Source of the DNA: Candidatus Woesearchaeota archaeon
GTDB lineage: Archaea; Nanobdellota; Nanobdellia; Woesearchaeales; ARS49
Direction of reading: 5' to 3'
Assembly (NCBI GenBank): GCA_019323575.1
Contig: JAHWHB010000064.1
Coordinates: 1-14,462, forward strand
Length of the DNA stretch: 14,462 nucleotides
This document shows positions 4,985-12,156 of this stretch, in pieces (position 1 is the first letter of the stretch; each line of letters opens with the position of its first letter). The translations under genes were made by a program, and so were the position numbers. The notes beneath the pieces are model-generated. The model was given only the letters and a program-made list of their open reading frames with translations, was not told where the DNA came from and did no database searches.

Positions 4985-7024
4985 ATGATGTGGATAGTAT
5001 GGATTGTTAGTATTTTGTCTTTGGCATTTGCTGTTTGGCTTATGCGTGACGTTCTAAAGAGGCCTACTGGAACTCCTAAGATGCAGGAGATTTCTGACCT
5101 TATCAGGATTGGCGCTAATGCTTTTATGAAGCGCCAGTACATTACCATTACCATCATTAGTATTGTGTTTGCGGTAGCGATTTATGTTGTCTATCGCTAT
5201 ATTGGGCATGCACAGCTTGGCTTGATTACCTCGCTTGGTTTTATTTTTGGTGCAGCGTGTTCTGCAGTGGCAGGTATTATTGGTATGTGGACTGCTGTGC
5301 GCGCTAATGTTCGTGTTGCTGCCGGCGCTCAGAAGAGTATGAATGATGCTCTTGTGCCTGCTTTGCGTGGCGGTGCTGTCAGCGGTATTTTTATTGTTGC
5401 TTTGAGCCTGCTTGGCATTGCTGCTTTGTTCAGTATTATGGGCTTCTGGTTTGATGTTAAGGAGATTCCTTTCATGATTGTTGGTTATGGTTTTGGGGCT
5501 TCTTTTGTTGCTTTGTTCGCCCAGCTTGGCGGCGGTATTTATACTAAGGCTGCTGATGTTGGTGCTGACTTGGTTGGCAAGATTGAGAAGAACATTCCTG
5601 AGGATGATCCCAGAAACCCTGCTGTTATTGCTGACTTGGTTGGTGATAATGTTGGGGATTGTGCCGGTCGTGGTGCTGACTTGTTCGAGTCTACTGCTGC
5701 TGAGAACATTGGAGCTATGATTATTGGTGTTGCTTTGTTCCCTGTGTTTGGCTTGAATGGTATTTTGTTCCCGTTGATTGTCAGGAGTTTTGGTTTGCTT
5801 GCCAGCATTGTTGGTGTTATGGTTGTTCGTGTTAAGGAGAAATCAAATCCTATGTGGGCTTTGACTAAGGGTTATTTTGTCACCTCAGTGCTTGCTACGA
5901 TTGCGTTTTATTTTGTCACTATGAGGATGCTTGGCAACATTTGGTTTTTCTATGCTGGACTGGTTGGTATTGTGACTAGCATTTTGATTGTGCTTATTAC
6001 TATGTATTATACTGAGTCTGAGTACAGGCCTGTTAAGGCTATTGCCAAGGCTTGCGACACAGGTCATGCGACAAACATCATACGTGGTTTTGCTGTCGCG
6101 TTGGAGTGCACTGCAGCTCCTGTTGTTGTGTTGAGCGCTGCTTTGGTTTTGTCTTACATGTTTGGTGCCAGGACTGGTATTGAGCATGGCGGCTTGTATG
6201 GTACTGCTATTGCGACTATGGGTATGCTGGCTACTGCTGCTTACGTGCTTGCAATGGATACTTTTGGTCCTATTACTGATAACGCTGGAGGTATTGTTGA
6301 GTTTTCCGGCGCGCCTAAGAAGGTTAGGGCGAGGACTGACAAGCTTGATTCTGTCGGCAACACCACTAAGGCTTTGACTAAGGGTTATGCTATTGGTAGC
6401 GCTGCTCTTGCTGCTTTCTTGTTGTTCTCTGCATACCAGGATGAGGTTGTGAAGTATGTTGGAGAGGCTGGCAGGATTGTTAACATTGGCAAGATTGAGG
6501 TTTTTGTCGGTGCCTTTATTGGTGCTATGCTTGTGTTCTTGTTTTCTAGTATGGCTATCAAGGCAGTTGGTGATGCTGCTCACGAGGTCGTGTTTGAGGT
6601 TAGACGCCAGTTCAAGAGCATTAAGGGCATCATGGAAGGAAAACGAAAGCCTGATTATGCAAGGTGTGTTGACATTTGCACTAAGGCGGCTTTGCGTGAG
6701 ATGATTTTGCCTGGCTTGTTGATAGTTGCAGTCACTATTGCAGTTGGTCTGATTTTGAAGGCTGAGGCAGTTGCTGCTTTCTTGATGGTTGGCACTATCT
6801 CTGGTATTTTGATGGCGCTTGTGTTGAACACTGGCGGCGGTGCTTGGGATAATGCTAAGAAGCACTTGGAAGCTATGGGCAGGAAGGGTTCAATTGAGCA
6901 TCAGGCTTCTGTGACTGGAGATACTGTAGGAGATCCGTTTAAGGATACCGCAGGTCCTTCTTTGCACGTGCTGATTAAGTTGTTAGGCACGTTGACTTTG
7001 GTGCTCGCGCCTCTATTCATTTAA
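4985..7024 (+). CDS. hppA: Membrane-bound ion-pumping pyrophosphatase, K+-independent type
   Basis: This 679-residue, about 16-helix protein hydrolyses pyrophosphate and pumps protons across the cell membrane. The substrate loop reads DDPRNP (D207, D208) followed by DLVGDNVGDC, keeping the Asp residues at 217, 221 and 225 that bind Mg-pyrophosphate. Further signatures are GGAWDNAKK and GDTVGDPFKDTAGPSL near the C terminus. The monovalent-cation determinant reads GNTTKALTKG, with K462 and T465 at the two positions (K460/T463 in the usual numbering) that mark K+-independent enzymes, which are H+ pumps. Length and motifs are complete. It is probably transcribed from its own promoter with a GGGGTG ribosome binding site. 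In a small-genome archaeon it could recover energy from biosynthetic pyrophosphate. Identity is secure; K+ independence follows from known family determinants. Confidence 0.96.
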   Translation: MMWIVWIVSILSLAFAVWLMRDVLKRPTGTPKMQEISDLIRIGANAFMKRQYITITIISIVFAVAIYVVYRYIGHAQLGLITSLGFIFGAACSAVAGIIGMWTAVRANVRVAAGAQKSMNDALVPALRGGAVSGIFIVALSLLGIAALFSIMGFWFDVKEIPFMIVGYGFGASFVALFAQLGGGIYTKAADVGADLVGKIEKNIPEDDPRNPAVIADLVGDNVGDCAGRGADLFESTAAENIGAMIIGVALFPVFGLNGILFPLIVRSFGLLASIVGVMVVRVKEKSNPMWALTKGYFVTSVLATIAFYFVTMRMLGNIWFFYAGLVGIVTSILIVLITMYYTESEYRPVKAIAKACDTGHATNIIRGFAVALECTAAPVVVLSAALVLSYMFGARTGIEHGGLYGTAIATMGMLATAAYVLAMDTFGPITDNAGGIVEFSGAPKKVRARTDKLDSVGNTTKALTKGYAIGSAALAAFLLFSAYQDEVVKYVGEAGRIVNIGKIEVFVGAFIGAMLVFLFSSMAIKAVGDAAHEVVFEVRRQFKSIKGIMEGKRKPDYARCVDICTKAALREMILPGLLIVAVTIAVGLILKAEAVAAFLMVGTISGILMALVLNTGGGAWDNAKKHLEAMGRKGSIEHQASVTGDTVGDPFKDTAGPSLHVLIKLLGTLTLVLAPLFI

Positions 7025-7040
7025 TTTTTATTTTTTTCTT
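7025..7040 (+). terminator. Oligo-T termination tract after hppA
   Basis: Fourteen T in sixteen bases directly after the hppA stop codon, with no hairpin before it. This is the usual archaeal U-tract terminator. It fills the whole gap to the next gene, so termination may be partial. Confidence 0.45.
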
Positions 7041-7334
7041 ATGTTAAAAAAGTGGTTTTTGAAATATAAGAAGGGTTTGATTATTGGTTTTTTTCTTGGC
7101 GCGTTTGTTTTTCCTTTTTTGGCTGTTCTTGGTTTGATTAGTTCTTTTTTTGAAATGTTGAGGCCTTTGCTTATTGGCCCTCTTGATTTTGTTAAAGTTT
7201 TTATTCCTGATGTTCAGATTGGTCCTAATAGTTTTTATGTTCCTGTTTACAAGTGGGTTTTGACTCTTGGCTTTAATGGTGTTTGTTATGCTTTTGTTGG
7301 TGCTTTGATTCAGTTTTTGTTTAGGAAAAAATAA
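7041..7334 (+). CDS. Small hypothetical membrane protein
   Basis: This 97-residue protein has a basic N terminus (MLKKWFLKYKKG), a hydrophobic segment at about 12-34, a less hydrophobic middle containing Pro and Gly, and a second membrane helix at about 74-94 ending in RKK. The charge pattern suggests both ends face the cytoplasm and about 40 residues face outside. I recognise no family. It starts 17 bases after the hppA stop with no clear TATA box at the usual distance and no ribosome binding site in the T-rich gap, so it may depend on read-through from hppA. The codon pattern (T-ending) is typical of the real genes here, which supports coding. Function unknown. Confidence 0.6.
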   Translation: MLKKWFLKYKKGLIIGFFLGAFVFPFLAVLGLISSFFEMLRPLLIGPLDFVKVFIPDVQIGPNSFYVPVYKWVLTLGFNGVCYAFVGALIQFLFRKK

Positions 7335-7337
7335 ATC

Positions 7338-7345
7338 TTTTATAC
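7338..7345 (+). promoter_or_regulatory. TATA box of the proline iminopeptidase gene
   Basis: TTTTATAC centred about 27 bp before ATG 7368, predicting a leaderless transcript. The bases between are T-rich with no ribosome binding site. Confidence 0.6.
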
Positions 7346-7367
7346 TCTGTTTGTTTTTTGTTTTGTT

Positions 7368-8315
7368 ATGAAGCTGTTTCCTGTTCGTAAGCCGTATCAG
7401 CATGGTTTTTTTGCTGTAGGTGATGGTCACGAGTTGTATTACGCGTTATATGGCAATCCTGCAGGCACTCCTGTGTTGTTTGTTCATGGAGGTCCTGGTG
7501 CCGGCTGTGACAAGAAGGCTTTTCGTCATTTTAATCCTAAGTTGTTTAACATTTTGGTTGTTGACCAGCGTGGTGCTGGCAGGAGCAGGCCTTTTGCTTC
7601 TTTGAGGGCTAATACTACTCAGAAGCTTGTTCAGGATTTTCGTAAGTTGTTGAGGTTTTTGAAGATTAAGAAAACGTTGTTGTTTGGCGGTTCTTGGGGT
7701 TCTTGTCTGTCTTTGTGTTATGCTATTAAGTATCCTGAGACTGTTCTTGGAATGGTGTTGAGGGGTATTTATCTTGGTTCTCGCGAGGAGAATGAGTATT
7801 TCATGCTTGGCGGTCCCAGGACTCATTTTCCTGAGGTTTGGGAGCGTTTTGTTGGCAATGTTCCTAAGAGTTATAGTTCCAAGCCTGCTAAGTATTATTG
7901 GAAGATGATGAATTCTAGGAATAAGAAGACTGCTAGGAAGTTTTGTTATGAGTGGGCGTTGTACGAGTCTAGTATGCTGCGTTTGTTTTACAATCCTTCT
8001 TTTGTTAAGAAGAGTTTGAAGGGAAGGGGGTTTATTCCTCTTGCTGTTTTGGAGGCTAAGTATTTGATGAATGATTGTTTCCTGCCTAAAAATTATATTT
8101 TGAGGAATGCGAAGAAGATTAAGAATATTCCTTGTTCTCTTGTTCATGGCCGTTATGATTTTGTCTGCACTCCTGATGTTGCTTACAGGCTGCACAAGGC
8201 CCTGCCTAAGTCTAAATTATTTTTTATTACTGCAGGTCATTCTGCTTCTGATGCTGAGATGAGGAAGACTATGATGCGTGAGATTCATTTGATGAGAAAT
8301 AAATTAAAAAAATAA
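7368..8315 (+). CDS. pip: Proline iminopeptidase (alpha/beta hydrolase)
   Basis: This 315-residue cytosolic enzyme is predicted to remove N-terminal proline from short peptides. It has the S33-family signature order: oxyanion-hole HGGPGAG, then DQRGAGRS, then nucleophile elbow GGSWGS with Ser109, then Asp264 in HGRYD, then His291 in AGHS. The region between about 130 and 240 fits the helical cap domain. Length matches the usual 310-320. No signal peptide is present. It is preceded by its own TATA box and ends with TAA immediately abutting the stop codon of the convergent surface-protein gene. The product would fit a peptide-recycling role. Other S33 aminopeptidases (such as tricorn-interacting factor F1 type) share these motifs, so exact specificity is less certain than the family. 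Confidence 0.9.
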   Translation: MKLFPVRKPYQHGFFAVGDGHELYYALYGNPAGTPVLFVHGGPGAGCDKKAFRHFNPKLFNILVVDQRGAGRSRPFASLRANTTQKLVQDFRKLLRFLKIKKTLLFGGSWGSCLSLCYAIKYPETVLGMVLRGIYLGSREENEYFMLGGPRTHFPEVWERFVGNVPKSYSSKPAKYYWKMMNSRNKKTARKFCYEWALYESSMLRLFYNPSFVKKSLKGRGFIPLAVLEAKYLMNDCFLPKNYILRNAKKIKNIPCSLVHGRYDFVCTPDVAYRLHKALPKSKLFFITAGHSASDAEMRKTMMREIHLMRNKLKK

Positions 8316-9557
8316 TTATTTGTATTTTCTTCTAACGACGAACAATATCAGTCCGCCTGCCAGTATTGTTGCCAGTAAGAGTGTTGTCAGGCTGAATTCT
8401 GGTACTGGCCCTATATATGGCGCTCCTTCTCCGTATTCTTCTGTTATCCATGATTTTTCCACTCCTGTTGATGCGAATGTTGTTGTATTGTACCATTCTA
8501 CGTCATAGCTTGTTGTGTTTACTGTTCCAATTGTTGTGTTCCATTGGAGGGTTCCTGCCGAGTTGAATATTAGGAACCATCTGCTTGGGTAAGTGTTTGC
8601 TCCTACGTATGCATATCCACCTACAAGTATGTTGTCTGCAGAATCCACTGATACGTCGTATGCTCCTGCCCAATCTACTGTTGAAGTTAAATATGTTGAT
8701 GCGTTTATTGTTTTGTTCCATAAGTGGTTTCCGTTTGAGTCGTATTTTATCATGTATATTGCAGTATATGCTGAGGGAATGAATGCTGAATAATTGTATA
8801 TTCCTACTGCTATGACGTTGTTTGATGTGTCTGTGTCTACTCCAAATCCCCAGATATAATCATTGACGCCAAATGGAACTACTGTTCTGTTCCAGATGTG
8901 TGTTCCTGTTGAGCTGTATTTTGCGGTTAATAGTTCAACAGTGTTTGTAAATCCTACGGCTATCACATTGTCTGCTGTGTCGACAGCAACGTCATGGAAA
9001 AAATCTTGGTCTCCTGGGTTTACTATTGGGAAAGTCACGTTCCATAAGTGACCGCAGGTAGTGTTATATTTTATTATTGTTGGCAGATAATCCGCTCCAG
9101 ATATTCTGTATCCTGCTGTTGTGATGTTATCTGATGAATCAGTATCTACGCCATACAAAGAAATTGCAGGCGTAGCGTTGCAAATGTGAGTTCCTCCTGA
9201 ATTTAATTTTACCATAAATCCGTTGGATGTGGGAATTCCTACTGCTATGACGTTGTTTGAGCTGTCAACAGTCACGTCTTCTCCTGTATCCCCGAGTGAG
9301 CCGGGCGAGGAATATGCCCAATTCCATGTTTCTGAGCCGGTTGTGCCGTATTTTAAAACTATCATGTCGTAGTTGGTTGCAGTGGTGTTGTATCTTCCTG
9401 CTGCTAAAACGTTTCTTGAGCTGTCATATGCCACTCCTTTTGCTTCTGCATTTGCCACTCCTGTATATCTTGTTGTTGCCCATTGTTGCGATATGCTGTA
9501 TGCGAATACTGTTGGCAATATTGATAGAAAGATTAACAGATACAACATCTTTTTCAT
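8316..9557 (-). CDS. Secreted beta-propeller-like surface protein with PEF-type C-terminal sorting signal
   Basis: This 413-residue exported protein starts MKKMLYLLIFL with a cleavable signal peptide ending near VFA. Six or seven repeats of about 50 residues follow, each with a DSSxNVIAVG-like turn (SBBP/beta-propeller type) and several with a WNxT strand. NxT/S glycosylation sequons are dense. The C terminus has PVPEFS, a hydrophobic helix and VRRKYK. That tripartite signal resembles PEF-CTERM proteins processed by archaeosortases, so the mature protein is probably lipid-attached or membrane-anchored on the cell surface. The start is ATG 9557 because GGTGA (9567-9563) lies five bases before it and overlaps the longer frame's GTG at 9566. 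Codons are A-rich, unlike the plus-strand genes. Ligand or enzymatic activity is not evident; adhesion or surface structure is a guess. Confidence 0.82.
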   Translation of the reverse strand: MKKMLYLLIFLSILPTVFAYSISQQWATTRYTGVANAEAKGVAYDSSRNVLAAGRYNTTATNYDMIVLKYGTTGSETWNWAYSSPGSLGDTGEDVTVDSSNNVIAVGIPTSNGFMVKLNSGGTHICNATPAISLYGVDTDSSDNITTAGYRISGADYLPTIIKYNTTCGHLWNVTFPIVNPGDQDFFHDVAVDTADNVIAVGFTNTVELLTAKYSSTGTHIWNRTVVPFGVNDYIWGFGVDTDTSNNVIAVGIYNYSAFIPSAYTAIYMIKYDSNGNHLWNKTINASTYLTSTVDWAGAYDVSVDSADNILVGGYAYVGANTYPSRWFLIFNSAGTLQWNTTIGTVNTTSYDVEWYNTTTFASTGVEKSWITEEYGEGAPYIGPVPEFSLTTLLLATILAGGLILFVVRRKYK

Positions 9558-9593
9558 ATGCATCACCTTTTTAAGTATGTTCTATCTTGAGAT

Positions 9594-9601
9594 TATTTAA
9601 A
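9594..9601 (-). promoter_or_regulatory. TATA box of the surface protein gene
   Basis: TTTAAATA on the minus strand, centred about 40 bp before ATG 9557. A start near 9570 leaves a leader of about 13 nt that just includes the GGTGA ribosome binding site. Confidence 0.55.
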
Positions 9602-9616
9602 TTTTTGGTAACAATC

Positions 9617-9624
9617 TTTTTAAA
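9617..9624 (+). promoter_or_regulatory. TATA box of the VIT-like transporter gene
   Basis: TTTTTAAA centred about 27 bp before ATG 9647, which fixes the start there as leaderless. An in-frame TTG at 9587 lies upstream of the box and cannot be the start of this transcript. Confidence 0.6.
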
Positions 9625-9646
9625 CTGTAAGTTACATCTTTTTGTT

Positions 9647-10171
9647 ATGAAAAAGAGGCATGATGGCGGTTCTGCTGTTATTCGTGATGTTATTCTTGGC
9701 GGCCAGGATGGTTTGGTGAATGTTCTTGGTATTGTTCTTGCTGTTGCTACTGCCACCCAGTCCAGGTATATTGTGTTGATTTCTGGTTTGGCTGCTACTT
9801 TTGCTGAGTCTTTTAGCATGGCTGCTGTTGCTTATACGAGTGCTAAGGCTGGCAAGGAGTTTTATTTGATGAAGAATGTTCATTTTGAGGAGTTTGCTCA
9901 TCCTATCAGGGATGCTCTTGTTGTTGGTCTTGCTGCTATTGTTGGTTCTTTTGTTCCTTTGCTTCCGTTTATTTTTGTTCCTGTTGGTGCTGGAATTTGG
10001 TTTGCTGTTGTTTTTTCTGTTCTTGCTTTGTTTATAACTGGTGCTTTGAAGGCTAGGTTCACTGCTGTTAATCCTTGGAAGTCTGGTTTTGAGATGATGC
10101 TTGTTGGTATGGCTGCTGCTATTGCTGGTTATGTTATTGGTTACTTTTTGGGAGTGTTGCCGTTAGCATGA
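9647..10171 (+). CDS. Minimal VIT1/CCC1-family iron or manganese transporter
   Basis: This 174-residue, five-helix membrane protein belongs to the VIT1/CCC1 family of Fe2+/Mn2+ transporters. The N-terminal signature RDVILGGQDGLVNVLG (D21) and the second-helix ESFSMA (E54, M58) match the residues that line the metal path in the family. Typical members are 230-250 residues and carry a Glu-rich cytoplasmic helical domain between helices 2 and 3. Here only about 20 residues, including E81 and E82, link the helices, so the metal-binding domain is essentially absent. The TATA box fixes ATG 9647. The gene overlaps the next by 4 bp (ATGA), so the two are translationally coupled although no functional link is obvious. 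Family call is firm; substrate and direction are not. Confidence 0.85.
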   Translation: MKKRHDGGSAVIRDVILGGQDGLVNVLGIVLAVATATQSRYIVLISGLAATFAESFSMAAVAYTSAKAGKEFYLMKNVHFEEFAHPIRDALVVGLAAIVGSFVPLLPFIFVPVGAGIWFAVVFSVLALFITGALKARFTAVNPWKSGFEMMLVGMAAAIAGYVIGYFLGVLPLA

Positions 10172-11031
10172 AGTTGGTTGTTGTTGACAAGTCTAGGACT
10201 GCTTATGAGAATCTTGCTATTAATCATGCTTGTTTTGATGCTGTGAATTGTGGTGATTTTGAGAGTATTGTTCGTGTTTATCCTTTTTCCAGGCCTGGTG
10301 CTATTTTGAGTTTTAATGAGGATTTGTGGGATGTTCGTGGTGGTGTTTTTGGGAAGATTGATGTTACTAGGCGCCCTACTGGCGGTTCTGTTATTTATGT
10401 TGATGGTGATACTCTTGGGTATAGTGTTTTTTTGAAGACTAATAGCAAGGTTGATGTTACTCGTTTGTATCGCGAGTTTACTGGTCGTGTTGTTAGGGCT
10501 TTGAATAGTTTTGGTTTGGATGTTTCTGTGAGTAATTGGTATGTTCGTTTGAATGGAGGGGTTATTGCCGGCCATGCTCAGGTTAATCGCGGCAGTGCGA
10601 GTGAGTTTCAGGGTATTGTTCGTTTGAAGAAATGGGATATGGATGCGCTTGAGAGGGCTTTGCGCTTGCGTACTCTTGGAAAGTATGATGGAGCTCATTA
10701 TTTGATTGTTGATGATGCTGTTTATGATTTGAAGGGAAATAAAAGAAGCATTTCTGTTAATAAAGTCAGAAGGTTGCGTGATGAGCGTTCTGAGCTTGCT
10801 TCTGCTCCTGGCTTGGATGGTTTTGGTGTTAGGGCTCCTGATCTTGCTGAGCGTCTTGCTGGTTGTCTTTCTGGTTCTGATGAGCGTCACGAGCTGCCCG
10901 GGAGTATTATGTCAAGGGCGAAGTCTTGGCTTTCTCATTATATGAATCCTGATCTGGTTTTGAAGCCTGGCGTGACTACTAAATCTTGTCTTGGTCATTG
11001 TTTTGTTGATTTGGTTGAGAGTGAACAGTAA
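10168..11031 (+). CDS. Divergent lipoate-protein ligase A / LipM-like protein
   Basis: This 287-residue protein belongs to the biotin/lipoate A/B ligase fold. RRPTGGSVIY (68-77) followed by LGYSV matches the LplA/LipM signature RRPTGGxAVxH. The later signature normally reads GxKIxGxA followed by HHGxL, with a lysine that contacts the acyl-adenylate. Here it reads GGVIAGHAQ (V132 in place of Lys) and EFQGIV. The last 100 residues are charged and could hold the accessory domain, with a Cys pair in SCLGHC near the end. The expected role is lipoylation or octanoylation of the E2 encoded three genes downstream; the missing lysine makes activity doubtful or dependent on a partner. The gene overlaps the preceding stop codon by 4 bp. 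Family call is good, activity uncertain. Confidence 0.75.
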   Translation: MKLVVVDKSRTAYENLAINHACFDAVNCGDFESIVRVYPFSRPGAILSFNEDLWDVRGGVFGKIDVTRRPTGGSVIYVDGDTLGYSVFLKTNSKVDVTRLYREFTGRVVRALNSFGLDVSVSNWYVRLNGGVIAGHAQVNRGSASEFQGIVRLKKWDMDALERALRLRTLGKYDGAHYLIVDDAVYDLKGNKRSISVNKVRRLRDERSELASAPGLDGFGVRAPDLAERLAGCLSGSDERHELPGSIMSRAKSWLSHYMNPDLVLKPGVTTKSCLGHCFVDLVESEQ

Positions 11032-11034
11032 GTC

Positions 11035-11042
11035 TTATAAAT
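11035..11042 (+). promoter_or_regulatory. TATA box of the 2-oxoacid dehydrogenase operon
   Basis: TTATAAAT four bases after the ligase stop. A start near 11065 gives a short leader with GAGGT at 11068-11072, four bases before ATG 11077. The operon therefore has its own promoter. Confidence 0.6.
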
Positions 11043-11076
11043 GAATTTTCTATTGTTTTTGTAAAAAGAGGTCATT

Positions 11077-12156
11077 ATGCAGAAGGATATTGCTAAGTTT
11101 AGCGTTAAGTATGTTCAGGTGCTTGATGAGAAGGGGAATGTTGATAAGAAGTTGGAGCCTAAGCTTTCTTCTCAGGAGTTGAGGGACCTTTACAAGTGGA
11201 TGGTTTTGGAGCGCGTGTTTGACAGTACTGCGTTGGCTTTGCAAAGAGAAGGTCGTATTGGCACTTATGCTCAGAGTTTGGGCGAGGAGGCTGTTCACGT
11301 GGGTAGTGTTTTTGCTACTTCTGATAAGGATTGGGTTTTTCCTGATTATAGGGAGCATGTTGCTTTTTTGATGAGGAGGGTTCCTGTTAAGAATTTGTTG
11401 ATGCATTGGGGCGGTTCTGAAGATGGTATGTTGTTGCCTGAGAAGTCTAATATTTTTCCTGTTTGTATTCCTGTTGGCACTCAGACTTTGCATGGTGCTG
11501 GTGCTGCTATTGCGTTTAAGTTGAAGGGTGAGAAGTCTTGCAGTCTGACTTTTGTTGGTGATGCTTCTACTAGTACTGGTGATTTTAATGAGGGTTTGAA
11601 CTTCGCTGGCACTTTTATGGCTCCTGCTGTTTTTGTTATTCGTAATAATGCTTGGGCAATCAGCGTTCCTCGTGTTTGTGGTAAGCCTGATTGGGGTTGT
11701 TGTCAGTCTCGTGCTGAGACTCTTGCTCAGAAGGCTGTTGCGTTTGGTTTTGATGGTGTTCAGGTTGATGGTAATGATGTTTTGGCTGTTTATTCTGCTG
11801 TGAAGTTTGCTTTGGATAAGGCTCGGAAGGGTAAGGGTCCTACTTTGGTTGAGTGTGTTTCTTATCGTGTTTGTCCTCATACTACTGCTGATGATCCTAC
11901 TCGTTATCAGGATGCTAAGGTTGTGAAGGAGTGGCAGAAGAAAGACCCTCTTGTTCGTTTTAGGTTGTATTTGAAGAAGAAGAAGTTGTGGGATGAGAAG
12001 TTTGAGGCTGCTGTTCTTGCTGAGGCTAAGAGGACTGTTGATCAGGGTGTTAAGGAGGCTGAGAAGCACAAGCCTAAAGCTACTGATATGTTTGATTTTG
12101 TTTATGAGAAGTTGACTCCTAATTTGAAGAAGCAGAGGGAAGAATGGCAAAGCTGA
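11077..12156 (+). CDS. pdhA: Pyruvate (2-oxoacid) dehydrogenase E1 component, alpha subunit
   Basis: This 359-residue subunit binds thiamine diphosphate with E1-beta and decarboxylates a 2-oxoacid, probably pyruvate, as the first step of the PDH complex. It shows the family landmarks: YREHVAFL, IPVGTQ, then the ThDP motif GDASTSTGDF (161-170) ending in RNNAWAIS (N190, N191). The first motif is usually GDG; here it is GDA, a mild change at A163. CPHTTADDP near 265 is the phosphorylation-loop region typical of the subunit. Length is normal. The gene leads an E1-alpha, E1-beta, E2 operon with overlapping or touching genes. Branched-chain 2-oxoacid or acetoin dehydrogenases share these motifs, so the substrate is not certain. 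Confidence 0.92.
   Translation: MQKDIAKFSVKYVQVLDEKGNVDKKLEPKLSSQELRDLYKWMVLERVFDSTALALQREGRIGTYAQSLGEEAVHVGSVFATSDKDWVFPDYREHVAFLMRRVPVKNLLMHWGGSEDGMLLPEKSNIFPVCIPVGTQTLHGAGAAIAFKLKGEKSCSLTFVGDASTSTGDFNEGLNFAGTFMAPAVFVIRNNAWAISVPRVCGKPDWGCCQSRAETLAQKAVAFGFDGVQVDGNDVLAVYSAVKFALDKARKGKGPTLVECVSYRVCPHTTADDPTRYQDAKVVKEWQKKDPLVRFRLYLKKKKLWDEKFEAAVLAEAKRTVDQGVKEAEKHKPKATDMFDFVYEKLTPNLKKQREEWQS

Noticed and set aside
5633..5661. Possible loss of a pyrophosphate-site residue in HppA (DLVGDN instead of DNVGDN)
   Set aside because: The Asp residues that bind Mg-pyrophosphate are intact, and I recall this variant in other members of the family, so it is not evidence of altered function.
9587..9646. 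20-residue N-terminal extension of the VIT-like protein from TTG 9587
   Set aside because: The TATA box for the gene lies inside this stretch and fixes leaderless initiation at ATG 9647; the family N terminus also begins there.
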